A stretch of 64,000 nucleotides of DNA, from contig NSIR01000002.1 in assembly GCA_002737445.1 (NCBI GenBank), positions 286,663 to 350,662 on the forward strand, written 5' to 3'. The stretch comes from Nitrosarchaeum sp. (GTDB taxonomy: Archaea; Thermoproteota; Nitrososphaeria; Nitrososphaerales; Nitrosopumilaceae). A model generated the notes under the pieces. That model made no database searches and was not told the DNA's origin. It saw nothing but the letters and a program-made list of their open reading frames with translations. This document shows, piece by piece, positions 52,439-60,959 of this stretch. Made by a program: the position numbers and the translations under genes. Positions within the stretch are counted from its first letter, which is position 1. Every line of letters begins with the position of its first letter.

Positions 52439-52528
52439 TTTATTCATAATTTACTATAGATTAATTCAACCTTAAAATTAATTATTTATATAAAATATTT
52501 ACTTGTTAGAATATACTAATACATTTAG

Positions 52529-53467
52529 CTATTTTATTCTAGCAAGAAGTGCGGAATAAATAAATGGTAAGATGGTAGTTATTTCTGCGTGTATTGTAGT
52601 TTGTTTTGCATTCCGAGTAACTTTACCCCATGAGATGGCTTCTTTTACTAGAGCTCCACTTAAGCTTCCGTCAAATTCTTGAGCTGTAGTAATGTAAACA
52701 GCATAATCAAGACCATCACGATATTGATTCCACCAAAGTGTATGATGTTTTGATATTCCACCACCCAACATGAGAGAACCAGATTTTTTTGCTTTGAAAA
52801 CAAGTGAGGATAAAAGTTCGCTGTCAGCTACGACGTTGAGTTTAAAATCATTATGTTTTTGAGTAAATAACCAAATCTGACTACCTACTGCACCATCTAC
52901 TATTCCAGGTACTACTACTGGTATATTGTTCTTGTACGCCCAATACAAAAATGAACCCTCTCCAAGGTTTTCGCCTATCATTCTTGTAATATCCGCTGTA
53001 GACATTTCTCTCTTACCAGAGTTATAAGCAGTTTCCAAAAACATTTGCATTTTTTCTTCAATTATTGGTCCATAACTTTCCATAGGAACAAGCACATTGC
53101 CCAATCGATGAATGTTCTTTTCTAAAAGTTCTGCATCATCTAGAGTAAATGATCCCTCCAGATAATTTGAGAAATATCTTGCTATATCATGATCTAAAGC
53201 ACCACATGTAGTAATAACAACATCAAACATTTTGTTTTTTAGCATATCTGTAATTATTCCTCGAATACCAGTGGATGTAATTGCTGCAACAAATGAGAGA
53301 AACTTTAGACAGTCTTTATCATTTATCATTGTTGAGAGAATTTCAAGCCCATCAGCAAGATTTCTTGATTCAAACCCACCAGATGTTGATAGTTGCTCAA
53401 AAATGCTTTGAAGATCATCTCCATTTTTTATTGAAATGTCTTTTACTACTCTATGTTGCTCTTCCAT
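52529..53467 (-). CDS. dys: Deoxyhypusine synthase
   Basis: The 312-residue protein has the DHS active-site segment LGGGISKHHTLWWNQYRDG with the catalytic Lys, then DYAVYITTAQEFDGSLSGA and EAISWGKV. It transfers the aminobutyl group of spermidine to aIF5A to start hypusine synthesis. The set of conserved residues is canonical. A second DHS-family gene lies 153 nt upstream on the same strand. Confidence 0.92.
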   Translation of the reverse strand: MEEQHRVVKDISIKNGDDLQSIFEQLSTSGGFESRNLADGLEILSTMINDKDCLKFLSFVAAITSTGIRGIITDMLKNKMFDVVITTCGALDHDIARYFSNYLEGSFTLDDAELLEKNIHRLGNVLVPMESYGPIIEEKMQMFLETAYNSGKREMSTADITRMIGENLGEGSFLYWAYKNNIPVVVPGIVDGAVGSQIWLFTQKHNDFKLNVVADSELLSSLVFKAKKSGSLMLGGGISKHHTLWWNQYRDGLDYAVYITTAQEFDGSLSGALVKEAISWGKVTRNAKQTTIHAEITTILPFIYSALLARIK

Positions 53468-53620
53468 TCTGTTCTAATTTATCTTGGAGTATAAATTTCT
53501 TGAAGTTGTATTTTCATCCTAAAAGATCACACACATTATATTCGCTATTAGTGTGATTTTGCTACTATGATACGGATATTTTTAATGATACTTTTAAAAA
53601 AAACTGAACCGGCATACATG

Positions 53621-54694
53621 CTATTTCTTTAGTTTATTTTTATTAAAATAAGTTTTAGATAGTTCATCATAATATTGTCCTAGTTTCTTGTACAATCGTT
53701 TTGGTTTTCGCGGACTTTCCATACTAAGTGCATATAAGCATAAAACTGGAAACGCTATTGTGGCATCAGCATAAACTACAATGACGTCTTCATGAGAATC
53801 CTTTACTTTTCCCCAGCTCTTACCCTCTTGAAGTGTGGCTCCAGACAAACCTCCGGTATCAGGTCTAGCGTCAGTAATCTGAATAATGTAATTTTGTCCT
53901 CCGTGATCAAGACCCAAAATTTGATCTAATAATGGACCTGTCTGTTGTGCAGTATTTTTTGGTACACCTCCACCTATCTCTACAATTCCAGCCTTTTTTG
54001 AATTGTATAAAATTGCCGCCTGTTCAATTATTTCTCTTACAAAATCTAATGAAAATGGTTTGTTAGCAAGTCTAAGGGGAGCTAGATCAAGTGCAAGTGA
54101 AGAATCTTTAAGCGTTGAAATGTATAGTGGTAAATCATAATCATATGCAGAAACAACAAAACTCTTTTCTGGATGTTTTGAATATTCTTTTGAATATTTA
54201 CCCATCCAGTTTGCAAATTCTGCAGTAGTAAATGGTTTTTCAAAGAAATTATTTTCAAACATTTTTTGTACAATCATATCTTGTTTTTTCAGTGTTTCCT
54301 CACCTTTGATATAGACATCTCTTATTCTAACAATATCTTTCTGATACAAAATCATGTCATCTACATCAAAATGGCCTTGTTTTACAGGTAGATCCCATGC
54401 AAAATGTTCTTCATGATACAAATTAGAACCTGTAGATATTATCCAATCAACAAATCCTTTTTCGATAAGGGATTTGAATAAACCTCCAAATCCAACTGGA
54501 GTCATAGCACCAGCAATAGTAAGACAAATTGTTGCGTCATCTTCAATCATCTTACGGAATAGTTTTGCAGCTTCTCCAAGTTGTCTTGCGTTGTAACCTG
54601 AACTTGCGTAAATTTCTACAAGATCATCAATTTTCATATCTGGATTTACTTCTATATGAGGAATATTTTTTCCATGAAAATTATGATAATCCAT
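53621..54694 (-). CDS. Deoxyhypusine synthase-like protein (second paralogue)
   Basis: The 357-residue protein has the DHS fold but a different active-site version: EIGGGVPKNTAQQTGPLLD and IQITDARPDTGGLSGATLQEGKSWGKV. The Lys is kept, but KHH is KNT and the TAQEFDGS segment is TDARPDTGG. This is the form found in bacterial and archaeal DHS-like proteins, some linked to other polyamine reactions. It may use another acceptor or form a complex with the canonical paralogue next door. Either role is inference. Confidence 0.85.
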   Translation of the reverse strand: MDYHNFHGKNIPHIEVNPDMKIDDLVEIYASSGYNARQLGEAAKLFRKMIEDDATICLTIAGAMTPVGFGGLFKSLIEKGFVDWIISTGSNLYHEEHFAWDLPVKQGHFDVDDMILYQKDIVRIRDVYIKGEETLKKQDMIVQKMFENNFFEKPFTTAEFANWMGKYSKEYSKHPEKSFVVSAYDYDLPLYISTLKDSSLALDLAPLRLANKPFSLDFVREIIEQAAILYNSKKAGIVEIGGGVPKNTAQQTGPLLDQILGLDHGGQNYIIQITDARPDTGGLSGATLQEGKSWGKVKDSHEDVIVVYADATIAFPVLCLYALSMESPRKPKRLYKKLGQYYDELSKTYFNKNKLKK

Positions 54695-54829
54695 ATTTCA
54701 TAATTAAATTATACTAGATAATATATCTAATGTCACCAACTATTTTGATGAATTTAATTAGAGTTGATATAATGATTATACAAATATAGATCTACACCAC
54801 AAAAAGTTTAGATCTACTAATGTAAAATT

Positions 54830-54952
54830 CTAATCGAATTTTATTTCTTCTTGTTGTGTTGATGAATTACAGTGTGCACATTTTTCTGAGGGAGTTTTAA
54901 AATATACCATATGACATAGTTTACAGGCTCGTAGTTCATTTAGTTTAACCAT
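54830..54952 (-). CDS. 40-residue zinc-ribbon protein
   Basis: A minus-strand ATG at 54952 opens 40 codons beginning MVKLNELRACKLCHMVYFKT, with CKLC and CAHC knuckles 15 residues apart. The pattern is an RpoE''/Spt4-like or ribosomal-type zinc ribbon, but it is too short for Spt4. It resembles the 50-residue protein at 22806 in size and motif. Function is unknown. Confidence 0.6.
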   Translation of the reverse strand: MVKLNELRACKLCHMVYFKTPSEKCAHCNSSTQQEEIKFD

Positions 54953-55200
54953 ACCAATCCACCATAATAGCCATACAAAAATCTTGTTTTAATCATTCGT
55001 ATTCCAATTATTTATTATAGCATAACTAAATCTTAATAATTTATTAATACTTTTAGAAAAGGTTACACCAGATAGAATATTTAATCCAATTTTCTTCAAG
55101 TTTCTCATATTTGTATCAATTAAAGGTAATACTAGAGTTATTTCTTAAAAAAAATTAGAAAGTATAAAAAACATAATCAATTACTTTCTATGAATTACAA
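54953..55200. other. Spacer between divergent small zinc-ribbon and radical SAM genes
   Basis: This 248-nt AT-rich spacer shows no gene. It must hold promoters for the zinc-ribbon gene (minus) and the radical SAM gene (plus). Confidence 0.4.
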
Positions 55201-56082
55201 ATGATGTTAAACTATGAGGGTCCATTATATAGACCTCCTTCAGAGGCAAATTCATTAATTTTTCAAGTCACATTAGGTTGTTCCTTTAATGAATGCTCTT
55301 TTTGTGATATGTATAGATCAAAACAATATTCAGAAAAATCATGGGATGAAGTCAAAATGGAAATTGATCTTATGGCAAAACAATTACCAGATACAAGAAA
55401 AATATTTTTGGCAGATGGAGATGCATTAAATCTCGATACAGAATATATGATAAAAATTGTAAAATATATTTATGAAAAATTTCCAAGTCTTGAAAGAATT
55501 TCTTGCTATGCAATGCCCATGAACATTTTAAAGAAAACTCCTGAAGAATTAAAAAAAATGCATGATGCCGGATTGAATATGTTTTATTTAGGAATTGAGA
55601 GTGGTTCAGATATTATTTTAAAAAAAGTAACAAAAGGAGCAATTGCAAAAACAATTATCAAATCAGTCAACAAAGCAAAAGATGCAGGCTACATCATGTC
55701 TTGTATGATCATTTTAGGATTAGGTGGGAAAACTTATTCTAAAGAACACATTAAGGGTACTGCAGAAGTGATTAGTGCATGTTCTCCTAATTATGTAGGT
55801 GCATTAACTCTCTATTTAGAAAATGGAATCAAACAAGAATTTTTAAATAAATTTGAAGAACCATTTATTCAAATAAATGATGATGAATCTTTAGAAGAAT
55901 TAAATAATTTAATCAGTCAGATACATACTAAGGAAGAAATAATTTTTAGAGCAAATCATGGCTCAAATGCATACACAATCAAGGGTACATTCCCCCAAGA
56001 CAAACAAGAAATGTTAGACAAAATAGAATGGATGAAAAAACACCCAGAAATCATACGTCCAGAAGGTATTAGAGGATTTTAA
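55201..56082 (+). CDS. Radical SAM enzyme
   Basis: The 293-residue protein has the cluster motif LGCSFNECSFCDMYR, a CX4CX2C spacing seen in a known radical SAM subgroup in place of CX3CX2C. KIFLADGDALNL and LGIESGSDIILKKVTKG follow, corresponding to the GGE-like and GxIxGxxE-like SAM-binding segments. It should reductively cleave SAM for an unknown substrate. No precursor peptide or partner is adjacent. Confidence 0.85.
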   Translation: MMLNYEGPLYRPPSEANSLIFQVTLGCSFNECSFCDMYRSKQYSEKSWDEVKMEIDLMAKQLPDTRKIFLADGDALNLDTEYMIKIVKYIYEKFPSLERISCYAMPMNILKKTPEELKKMHDAGLNMFYLGIESGSDIILKKVTKGAIAKTIIKSVNKAKDAGYIMSCMIILGLGGKTYSKEHIKGTAEVISACSPNYVGALTLYLENGIKQEFLNKFEEPFIQINDDESLEELNNLISQIHTKEEIIFRANHGSNAYTIKGTFPQDKQEMLDKIEWMKKHPEIIRPEGIRGF

Positions 56083-56201
56083 ATTAAATCGTATAAATTT
56101 AGATGTGAAATTTTTAAAAATTATAATTAAATTCTCATAAATATAACTACGTATCATGTAAGTATAGTATCAGAGAAATAATTTAAAAATATTTTTGAAA
56201 A

Positions 56202-56453
56202 TTAAAGATTCTCAATAATTGGTATTAATGATACTGGCAATTCAGGAATATCTGTATGACTTTCATTGTTTTCTAGTATTTCTGGACCTATTCTTCGTAC
56301 TCGCTGAGTTCCAATTAAAGTATCAATATTTCTTTGAATATCTTTTTCTGATAAAATTGTCTTTAATTTTTCAATTATGATTTCTTCATTTTCATATTTT
56401 TTTATTGCATATTGAACAAGGATTATTTTTTCATTTGGAGAGTAATCCGTCAT
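56202..56453 (-). CDS. Small hypothetical protein downstream of the CcdA unit
   Basis: The 83-residue protein is mainly helical (KIILVQYAIKKYENEEIIIEK, core YAIKKYENEEI) with a Pro-rich C-terminus. No motif is recognised. It lies 42 nt after the thioredoxin-like gene on the same strand, so it may be the last gene of the CcdA-YHS-thioredoxin-like unit. Confidence 0.6.
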   Translation of the reverse strand: MTDYSPNEKIILVQYAIKKYENEEIIIEKLKTILSEKDIQRNIDTLIGTQRVRRIGPEILENNESHTDIPELPVSLIPIIENL

Positions 56454-56495
56454 TTGAAAATATTATCACATTCAGAGTAAAAAACATTCGTGAAA

Positions 56496-56717
56496 CTAGA
56501 ATAATTTCTTTTTTAGATCTTCTTTTTTAGGAACACCTGTAAATTCTAATTTTCCATCAATTATTAATGCAGGAGCTGTAAATATTGGGTATTTTTCTAA
56601 ATATTCTGGTTTTTCAGTAACATCAATCAAATCATATTGTATATCTAATTCATTTAACATTTTTTCAAGAATTATACAATTTGAGCATCCAGGACTGGTA
56701 AGAACTTGGACTTTCAT
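56496..56717 (-). CDS. Small thioredoxin/glutaredoxin-like protein
   Basis: The 73-residue protein has a thioredoxin fold with active site SPGCSNC (CxxC) and TAPALIIDGKLEFTG, with the cis-Pro. Its size matches the small thioredoxin/glutaredoxin group of archaea. It overlaps the YHS gene by 4 nt. Together with the CcdA-type membrane protein it suggests a thiol relay across the membrane. Confidence 0.88.
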   Translation of the reverse strand: MKVQVLTSPGCSNCIILEKMLNELDIQYDLIDVTEKPEYLEKYPIFTAPALIIDGKLEFTGVPKKEDLKKKLF

Positions 56718-56851
56718 GACTCTGTAAACTGAACAGGATTTTGCTCAAAAGCCCACCTGCAACTAGCACAACAAAAATAGTATTTGTTACCTTTGTGTTC
56801 TATAGAATCATGTTTTTCATTAATCTCCATGCCACACACTGGATCTTTCAT
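56714..56851 (-). CDS. YHS-domain protein (45 residues)
   Basis: A minus-strand ATG at 56851 opens 45 codons beginning MKDPVCGMEINEKHDSIEHK and continuing with KYYFCCASCRWAFEQNP. The DPVCGM and FCCxxC segments define the YHS domain often found in metal-transporting ATPases and heavy-metal proteins. Its start overlaps the CcdA stop by 4 nt and its stop overlaps the thioredoxin-like start by 4 nt. Copper or another soft metal is a plausible ligand. Confidence 0.85.
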   Translation of the reverse strand: MKDPVCGMEINEKHDSIEHKGNKYYFCCASCRWAFEQNPVQFTES

Positions 56852-57792
56852 AGTATCATCTTCTTTTTTCGATTAATAAAATACCACATTATTGGAAATA
56901 TAATTAATATAGAAAATATTATCGGAACAAGATCATGTGGCATGATAAAATTATATGGATTTTGATGAATGTGTTGTCCTATATGAAATTCAACAGGCAA
57001 GCCTGCCATAGATACTAGATTATTCCAACCAATATGCACTATAGTACTTTCGTACCAAGCATGTCCTCCAGGAAGACCGTTAATTATTAGAAACGCACCA
57101 ATCATAACAAGCATCCATCCTGTGATTTTTTCTACTTTGATTCTATTTGTGGTTAATCCTCTAGTAGCATTTATTCCAAGTACGGCAAGAAGTGAAAACA
57201 GAATCAATGGTATTGCTCTTCCAACACCATGTACAAGACCTAATGATGAACCAATCTCCAAACTTCCAGTTCCTGCGATGTAAATTAATAGCCAGTAAAA
57301 CATTGGATTTGGACATCCAACTCCGGCATTGCCAAGTAAAATACCCATCAGATATGACTTTACATATTCACCTCTGTTTTGAATAAATTTAGGTGTTCTG
57401 GAATATGTTGGCATTTTGATTGTAATCAACTTTAGTTGCGATAAACCAAAAACAAATCCTGCAATACCAGCTATCAAAAACATTATTGTGGAGAATTGAT
57501 CAAGTGATGCTGTTTTTCCAATAGCTGCAACACCCAAGCCATACAAGGTTATGGTTGTGACAAGTCCTGCGCCAAATAATAGAGCCATACTCAAACCCTT
57601 TTTGTATCCTTTTCCCATGCTTAATGGAATTATAATGAATACTAGTGGAAGTGTACAGGGTAAAATAATCATTGAAAGTCCTGCCACATAAGCAATGATT
57701 AACCAAGATGAATACGAAAACTCACTTCCAGATTTTACAGTAAGATCACTAGTTAACGAAAAAATTATCCCAAGAAAGATAAATGAAAACAA
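56848..57792 (-). CDS. CcdA/DsbD-type membrane thiol-electron carrier
   Basis: The 314-residue membrane protein has about eight helices. Its first conserved helix SMIILPCTLPLVFIIIP has the CcdA PCTLP cysteine motif. Its partner helix has GVGCPNPMFYWLL with the second conserved Cys. CcdA proteins carry reducing power from cytoplasmic thioredoxin outward. The N-terminus has an additional helix and the C-terminus a long loop and final helix. It is the first gene of a unit with YHS and thioredoxin-like genes. Confidence 0.85.
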   Translation of the reverse strand: MFSFIFLGIIFSLTSDLTVKSGSEFSYSSWLIIAYVAGLSMIILPCTLPLVFIIIPLSMGKGYKKGLSMALLFGAGLVTTITLYGLGVAAIGKTASLDQFSTIMFLIAGIAGFVFGLSQLKLITIKMPTYSRTPKFIQNRGEYVKSYLMGILLGNAGVGCPNPMFYWLLIYIAGTGSLEIGSSLGLVHGVGRAIPLILFSLLAVLGINATRGLTTNRIKVEKITGWMLVMIGAFLIINGLPGGHAWYESTIVHIGWNNLVSMAGLPVEFHIGQHIHQNPYNFIMPHDLVPIIFSILIIFPIMWYFINRKKKMIL

Positions 57793-57890
57793 TAGAAATA
57801 AAATAATTATAAGATATTTTTTTACAACAGTTTGACTAGACGTGATTTAATATAAGATTTCATATATTTATCATAGCATAGAGGCTAAAA

Positions 57891-57965
57891 TGGGCCCACA
57901 GGGATTTGAACCCTGGATTTTCGCCGTGTAAGGGCGACGTCATAACCGATCTAGACCATGAGCCC
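57891..57965 (-). tRNA. tRNA-Val (anticodon TAC)
   Basis: The 75-nt minus-strand cloverleaf has acceptor GGGCTCA/TGGGCCC, anticodon stem TCGCC/GGCGA with loop CTTACAC, and T loop TTCAAAT. The discriminator is A. No intron is seen. Confidence 0.94.
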
Positions 57966-58044
57966 AAAAACATTCCTTGCTGAAAACCATTTAAACTTTG
58001 AGACATTTCACAATCTAGAAATTTGATCAAAGTTTTGTACAAGT

Positions 58045-59061
58045 ATGATCGATTTAGATTTTTTTTCAAGTCCAATAGGATTAGGTCACATTACAAGAGA
58101 TATCGCTATTACAAATTATTTTGAAAATATATCAACAAAATTTGTGACAGGAAATGGAGCTGCAAAAATTCTAAAAAATTTAGGATTTAAAGTTGAGAAT
58201 GCATACAATGCTCCCCAATTTAATATAGAAAATGGAAGGCTAAAAAATTCAACAATGTGGCTTTGGAATTATTATCAATATTACAAAAGATGTAAAAATA
58301 TTTCTAAAAATATTATTGATTTAGATAATCCTAAATTAGTAATTAGTGATGAAGATTTTGCATCACTTACAATTGCCCAAAACAAAAAAATACCTACAAT
58401 TTTAATTACAGATGTAATACAAACAAATTTTCTTAATGGAATAGCATCGTTTATTGAAAAAAAGATGAATAAATCAATGCAAGAAATTATGAAAAAATGT
58501 GATGCAGTGATTATTCCAGAAAATGGAGACGATGAAGAAAATATAAAAAGAGTTGGACCTATTGTAAGACAAACAAATTTCTCAAGACAGGAACTTAGAG
58601 AAAAGTTTTCTTTTAATAAAAAAACCATAGTTATATCAATAGGTGGAACAGACGCAGGACTTTTTCTTATTGAAAAAACATTAGAAGCCATACAAAAAAT
58701 AAATCAGGATCTAAATGTAGTAGTTGTTTCAGGTCCAGCCTTAAACAAAAAGTTTGATGATTCTATAAAAAATTTAGGATTTGTTAACAACCTTCATGAA
58801 ATAATTTTTGCAGCTGATGTCATAGTATCACTTGCAGGTAAATCAACTATTGACGAGGCAAGAGCATATGGAACACCTGGAATATTCATTCCAATAAAAG
58901 GGCATTTTGAACAAGAAGATAATGCTAGAAACGAAGGATATGTTTTTGAAGATATTAAAAAATTAGATAAATTAATCATAGAAAAAATAGAGCAAAAACG
59001 TGATCCAGTTGAGAGTAAAGGAGCCATAAAGGCATACAATGTAATCAAAAAATTGTTATAA
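58045..59061 (+). CDS. MurG/GT28-like glycosyltransferase
   Basis: The 338-residue protein shows a GT-B fold. It has an N-terminal FSSPIGLGHITRDIAI (the GxGHxxR acceptor-side motif) and a C-terminal ISIGGTDAG loop followed by VVVSG, FVNNLHEIIFAADVIVSLAGKSTIDEA and GTPGIFIP. It probably transfers a sugar from a nucleotide donor to a surface or lipid-linked acceptor. It precedes aspartate kinase by 53 nt but has no functional link to it. Confidence 0.8.
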   Translation: MIDLDFFSSPIGLGHITRDIAITNYFENISTKFVTGNGAAKILKNLGFKVENAYNAPQFNIENGRLKNSTMWLWNYYQYYKRCKNISKNIIDLDNPKLVISDEDFASLTIAQNKKIPTILITDVIQTNFLNGIASFIEKKMNKSMQEIMKKCDAVIIPENGDDEENIKRVGPIVRQTNFSRQELREKFSFNKKTIVISIGGTDAGLFLIEKTLEAIQKINQDLNVVVVSGPALNKKFDDSIKNLGFVNNLHEIIFAADVIVSLAGKSTIDEARAYGTPGIFIPIKGHFEQEDNARNEGYVFEDIKKLDKLIIEKIEQKRDPVESKGAIKAYNVIKKLL

Positions 59062-59114
59062 AAAAAATTCAATCCAATCATTAATAGATAACCAATTTAT
59101 TTTCTTTAATTACT

Positions 59115-60530
59115 ATGACAAAATTGGTTATAGCCAAATTTGGAGGAAGCGCAATTGGTATTGATGGTATTTCAATTCCATTAATTATTGACAGAATTAA
59201 TGATTTAAAAAAAGATTCCAAAATTATTGCAGTGTTTTCAGCGCCTTTGACCATTCAAAATGGAAAAAAGTGTTCACTTACTGATGTAATTTTAGAACAA
59301 GGAAAAAATGCGGAAAATGGAACAAAAGCAACTTTAGATACGGTGAAATCATGCTATCAAAAAATTCTAGAATTAGTAAATTCAGAAAATAAAGAGGATT
59401 GTCAAAAAATCATAAATTTATTCTTAAAAAAAACAGAAAAAGCCTTAGAGGATGCTTTTGAAAAAAAAGAATTTGCCGAAGAGATACGTTCACGATCATT
59501 GGCTTTTTCAGGAGAAATTTTAATGTCACATGTAATGAATTACATTTTGAAAAGTAATGGCATAAAAACAGACGCAGTAAATTATGAGGATTGGCCAATA
59601 ATTACAGATAACAATATTGAATCAACAAATTTTCTTGCATCAAAATCTAGAGAAAATTTGGATAAAACAGCCAAATTAGTTGAAGAAAATGAGGTTGTTA
59701 CTATTGGTGGTTTTATAGGTAAAACAGTAGACGGTGTAACTACTACCTATGAGCGAGGCGGTTCTGATAGAACTGCTGCTGATTTAGGAATATTATTTTA
59801 TAAAAAATATGAAACAAGAATAGATTTTGAAAAAGATAGTTCTGTAGTATCGGCTGATCCAAAAACTGTAGAAATTGGATTAACTAAAGTAGATCAATTA
59901 TCATACAATGAAGCAAGATTAGCCGGAATGTTTGGTATGAAAATTTTAGATCCAATTGCAATAAAAGAAATTGTAGAAAATGGGGTGGATATACCAATCA
60001 TTGTTACAAATATGAAAGATCCGACAAAAACTACTGTGATAAAGAGAATTCCAGATAGTAAAAATGAACATCCAATAAAAATAATTACTGGAAAAGAAAA
60101 TTGTGCAATTTTTAAAATTGAAACAAATTCTGCTCAAAAATTATTAATTTCTCTTGAAAAAGATAAACGATATAACGAATATGTAATATTATCTCCATTT
60201 ACAAAAGATGGTGTTGAATTTTCAAGAATATTATTTTTAGATGGTGATTATATCAAAAGAAATGAAAAATATTTTCTTGGATTTGATTCTCTTGCATCAA
60301 TTACATACAATCGAGGTGTAATTACATTAATTGGTGATGAAATGTGGAAAGTGCAACAAGTTGCCTCAAGAACTAGTGCAAAAATTGGTGAAGCTGGTCT
60401 AAACATTTTGAATATGGATGCACAAGAAGAAACTTCAAGAATTATTATTGTGATTGAGGATTCTAATGACAATATAAGAAAAGCAATAAATGCAGTACAT
60501 GAAATAAAATCTGAAATTAATTTAATTTAA
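59115..60530 (+). CDS. lysC: Aspartate kinase
   Basis: The 471-residue protein has the kinase N-terminus IAKFGGSAIG, the TYERGGSDRTAADLG substrate segment and two ACT domains at the C-terminus, the last including VASRTSAKIGEAGLNILNM. It phosphorylates aspartate for Lys, Thr and Met synthesis and is usually feedback-inhibited through the ACT domains. A GC-rich hairpin starts 3 nt after the stop codon. Confidence 0.93.
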   Translation: MTKLVIAKFGGSAIGIDGISIPLIIDRINDLKKDSKIIAVFSAPLTIQNGKKCSLTDVILEQGKNAENGTKATLDTVKSCYQKILELVNSENKEDCQKIINLFLKKTEKALEDAFEKKEFAEEIRSRSLAFSGEILMSHVMNYILKSNGIKTDAVNYEDWPIITDNNIESTNFLASKSRENLDKTAKLVEENEVVTIGGFIGKTVDGVTTTYERGGSDRTAADLGILFYKKYETRIDFEKDSSVVSADPKTVEIGLTKVDQLSYNEARLAGMFGMKILDPIAIKEIVENGVDIPIIVTNMKDPTKTTVIKRIPDSKNEHPIKIITGKENCAIFKIETNSAQKLLISLEKDKRYNEYVILSPFTKDGVEFSRILFLDGDYIKRNEKYFLGFDSLASITYNRGVITLIGDEMWKVQQVASRTSAKIGEAGLNILNMDAQEETSRIIIVIEDSNDNIRKAINAVHEIKSEINLI

Positions 60531-60532
60531 AG

Positions 60533-60607
60533 TGGCGTTACGGGTTTTCACCTGTAGCGCCATAAGGGTTTGTTCTTGGACCGTATCTAGATTTAGCCCG
60601 GCGTTAC
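60533..60607 (+). ncRNA. GC-rich structured element with alternative pairings
   Basis: TGGCGTTACGGG (60533-60544) pairs with CCTGTAGCGCCA (60551-60562) as a 12-bp stem with two G-U pairs and a 6-nt loop. The word GGCGTTAC recurs at 60600-60607, so GTAGCGCC can pair with either copy. Between them GGGTTT and AGCCC can also pair. The stretch is far richer in GC than its surroundings. On the opposite strand the same stem has mismatches, which favours the plus strand. It may be a 3' UTR element, attenuator or small RNA. Confidence 0.55.
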
Positions 60608-60959
60608 CCACAACACGCAATATCATGATATAATTTGTAGTATATACATCTAATGGATATAGAAAACATTCAGATAGGCTCCAGTTAACTAATAAAAAAT
60701 TATTTCTCCAGTAATCATCACTAGTGACCAAGTTTTTGTTGTTAAGAAAAATATTATCTGAGGCTAAAAAGAAATTACAGATATTTCTTATTAAAAAATC
60801 ATGAATTTACAAAATCAAGTATTAAAAATTAGTTCTATGAAATCAAAAATGTATTTAATGTTAATTTTGATACTTTTTAAATATCTAATTTTAGATTTAT
60901 CACAGAATACAGTTATCTAAAGATAATTCTTTAAATTAGCAGAATATTTTCACTCTCCT
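60608..60959. other. Spacer before the second ilvE
   Basis: Beyond the GC-rich element the remaining 350 nt are AT-rich and show no gene. The promoter of ilvE must be in the right part, near the TTTTTAAATATC word at about 60874. Confidence 0.45.

Noticed and set aside
58281-58691. 136-residue minus-strand frame
   Set aside because: It is antisense inside the well-supported MurG-like glycosyltransferase gene.
60533-60607. attC-like integron site or known riboswitch
   Set aside because: The GCGTTACCC end does not fit the GTTRRRY core of attC and there is no integrase. I also could not fit TPP, SAM, fluoride or cobalamin riboswitch consensus words.
60522-60731. 69-residue minus-strand frame across the GC-rich element
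   Set aside because: Its only unusual part coincides with the strongly base-paired element, it matches no family I know, and it overlaps the end of lysC. A structured RNA or 3' UTR explains the sequence better.
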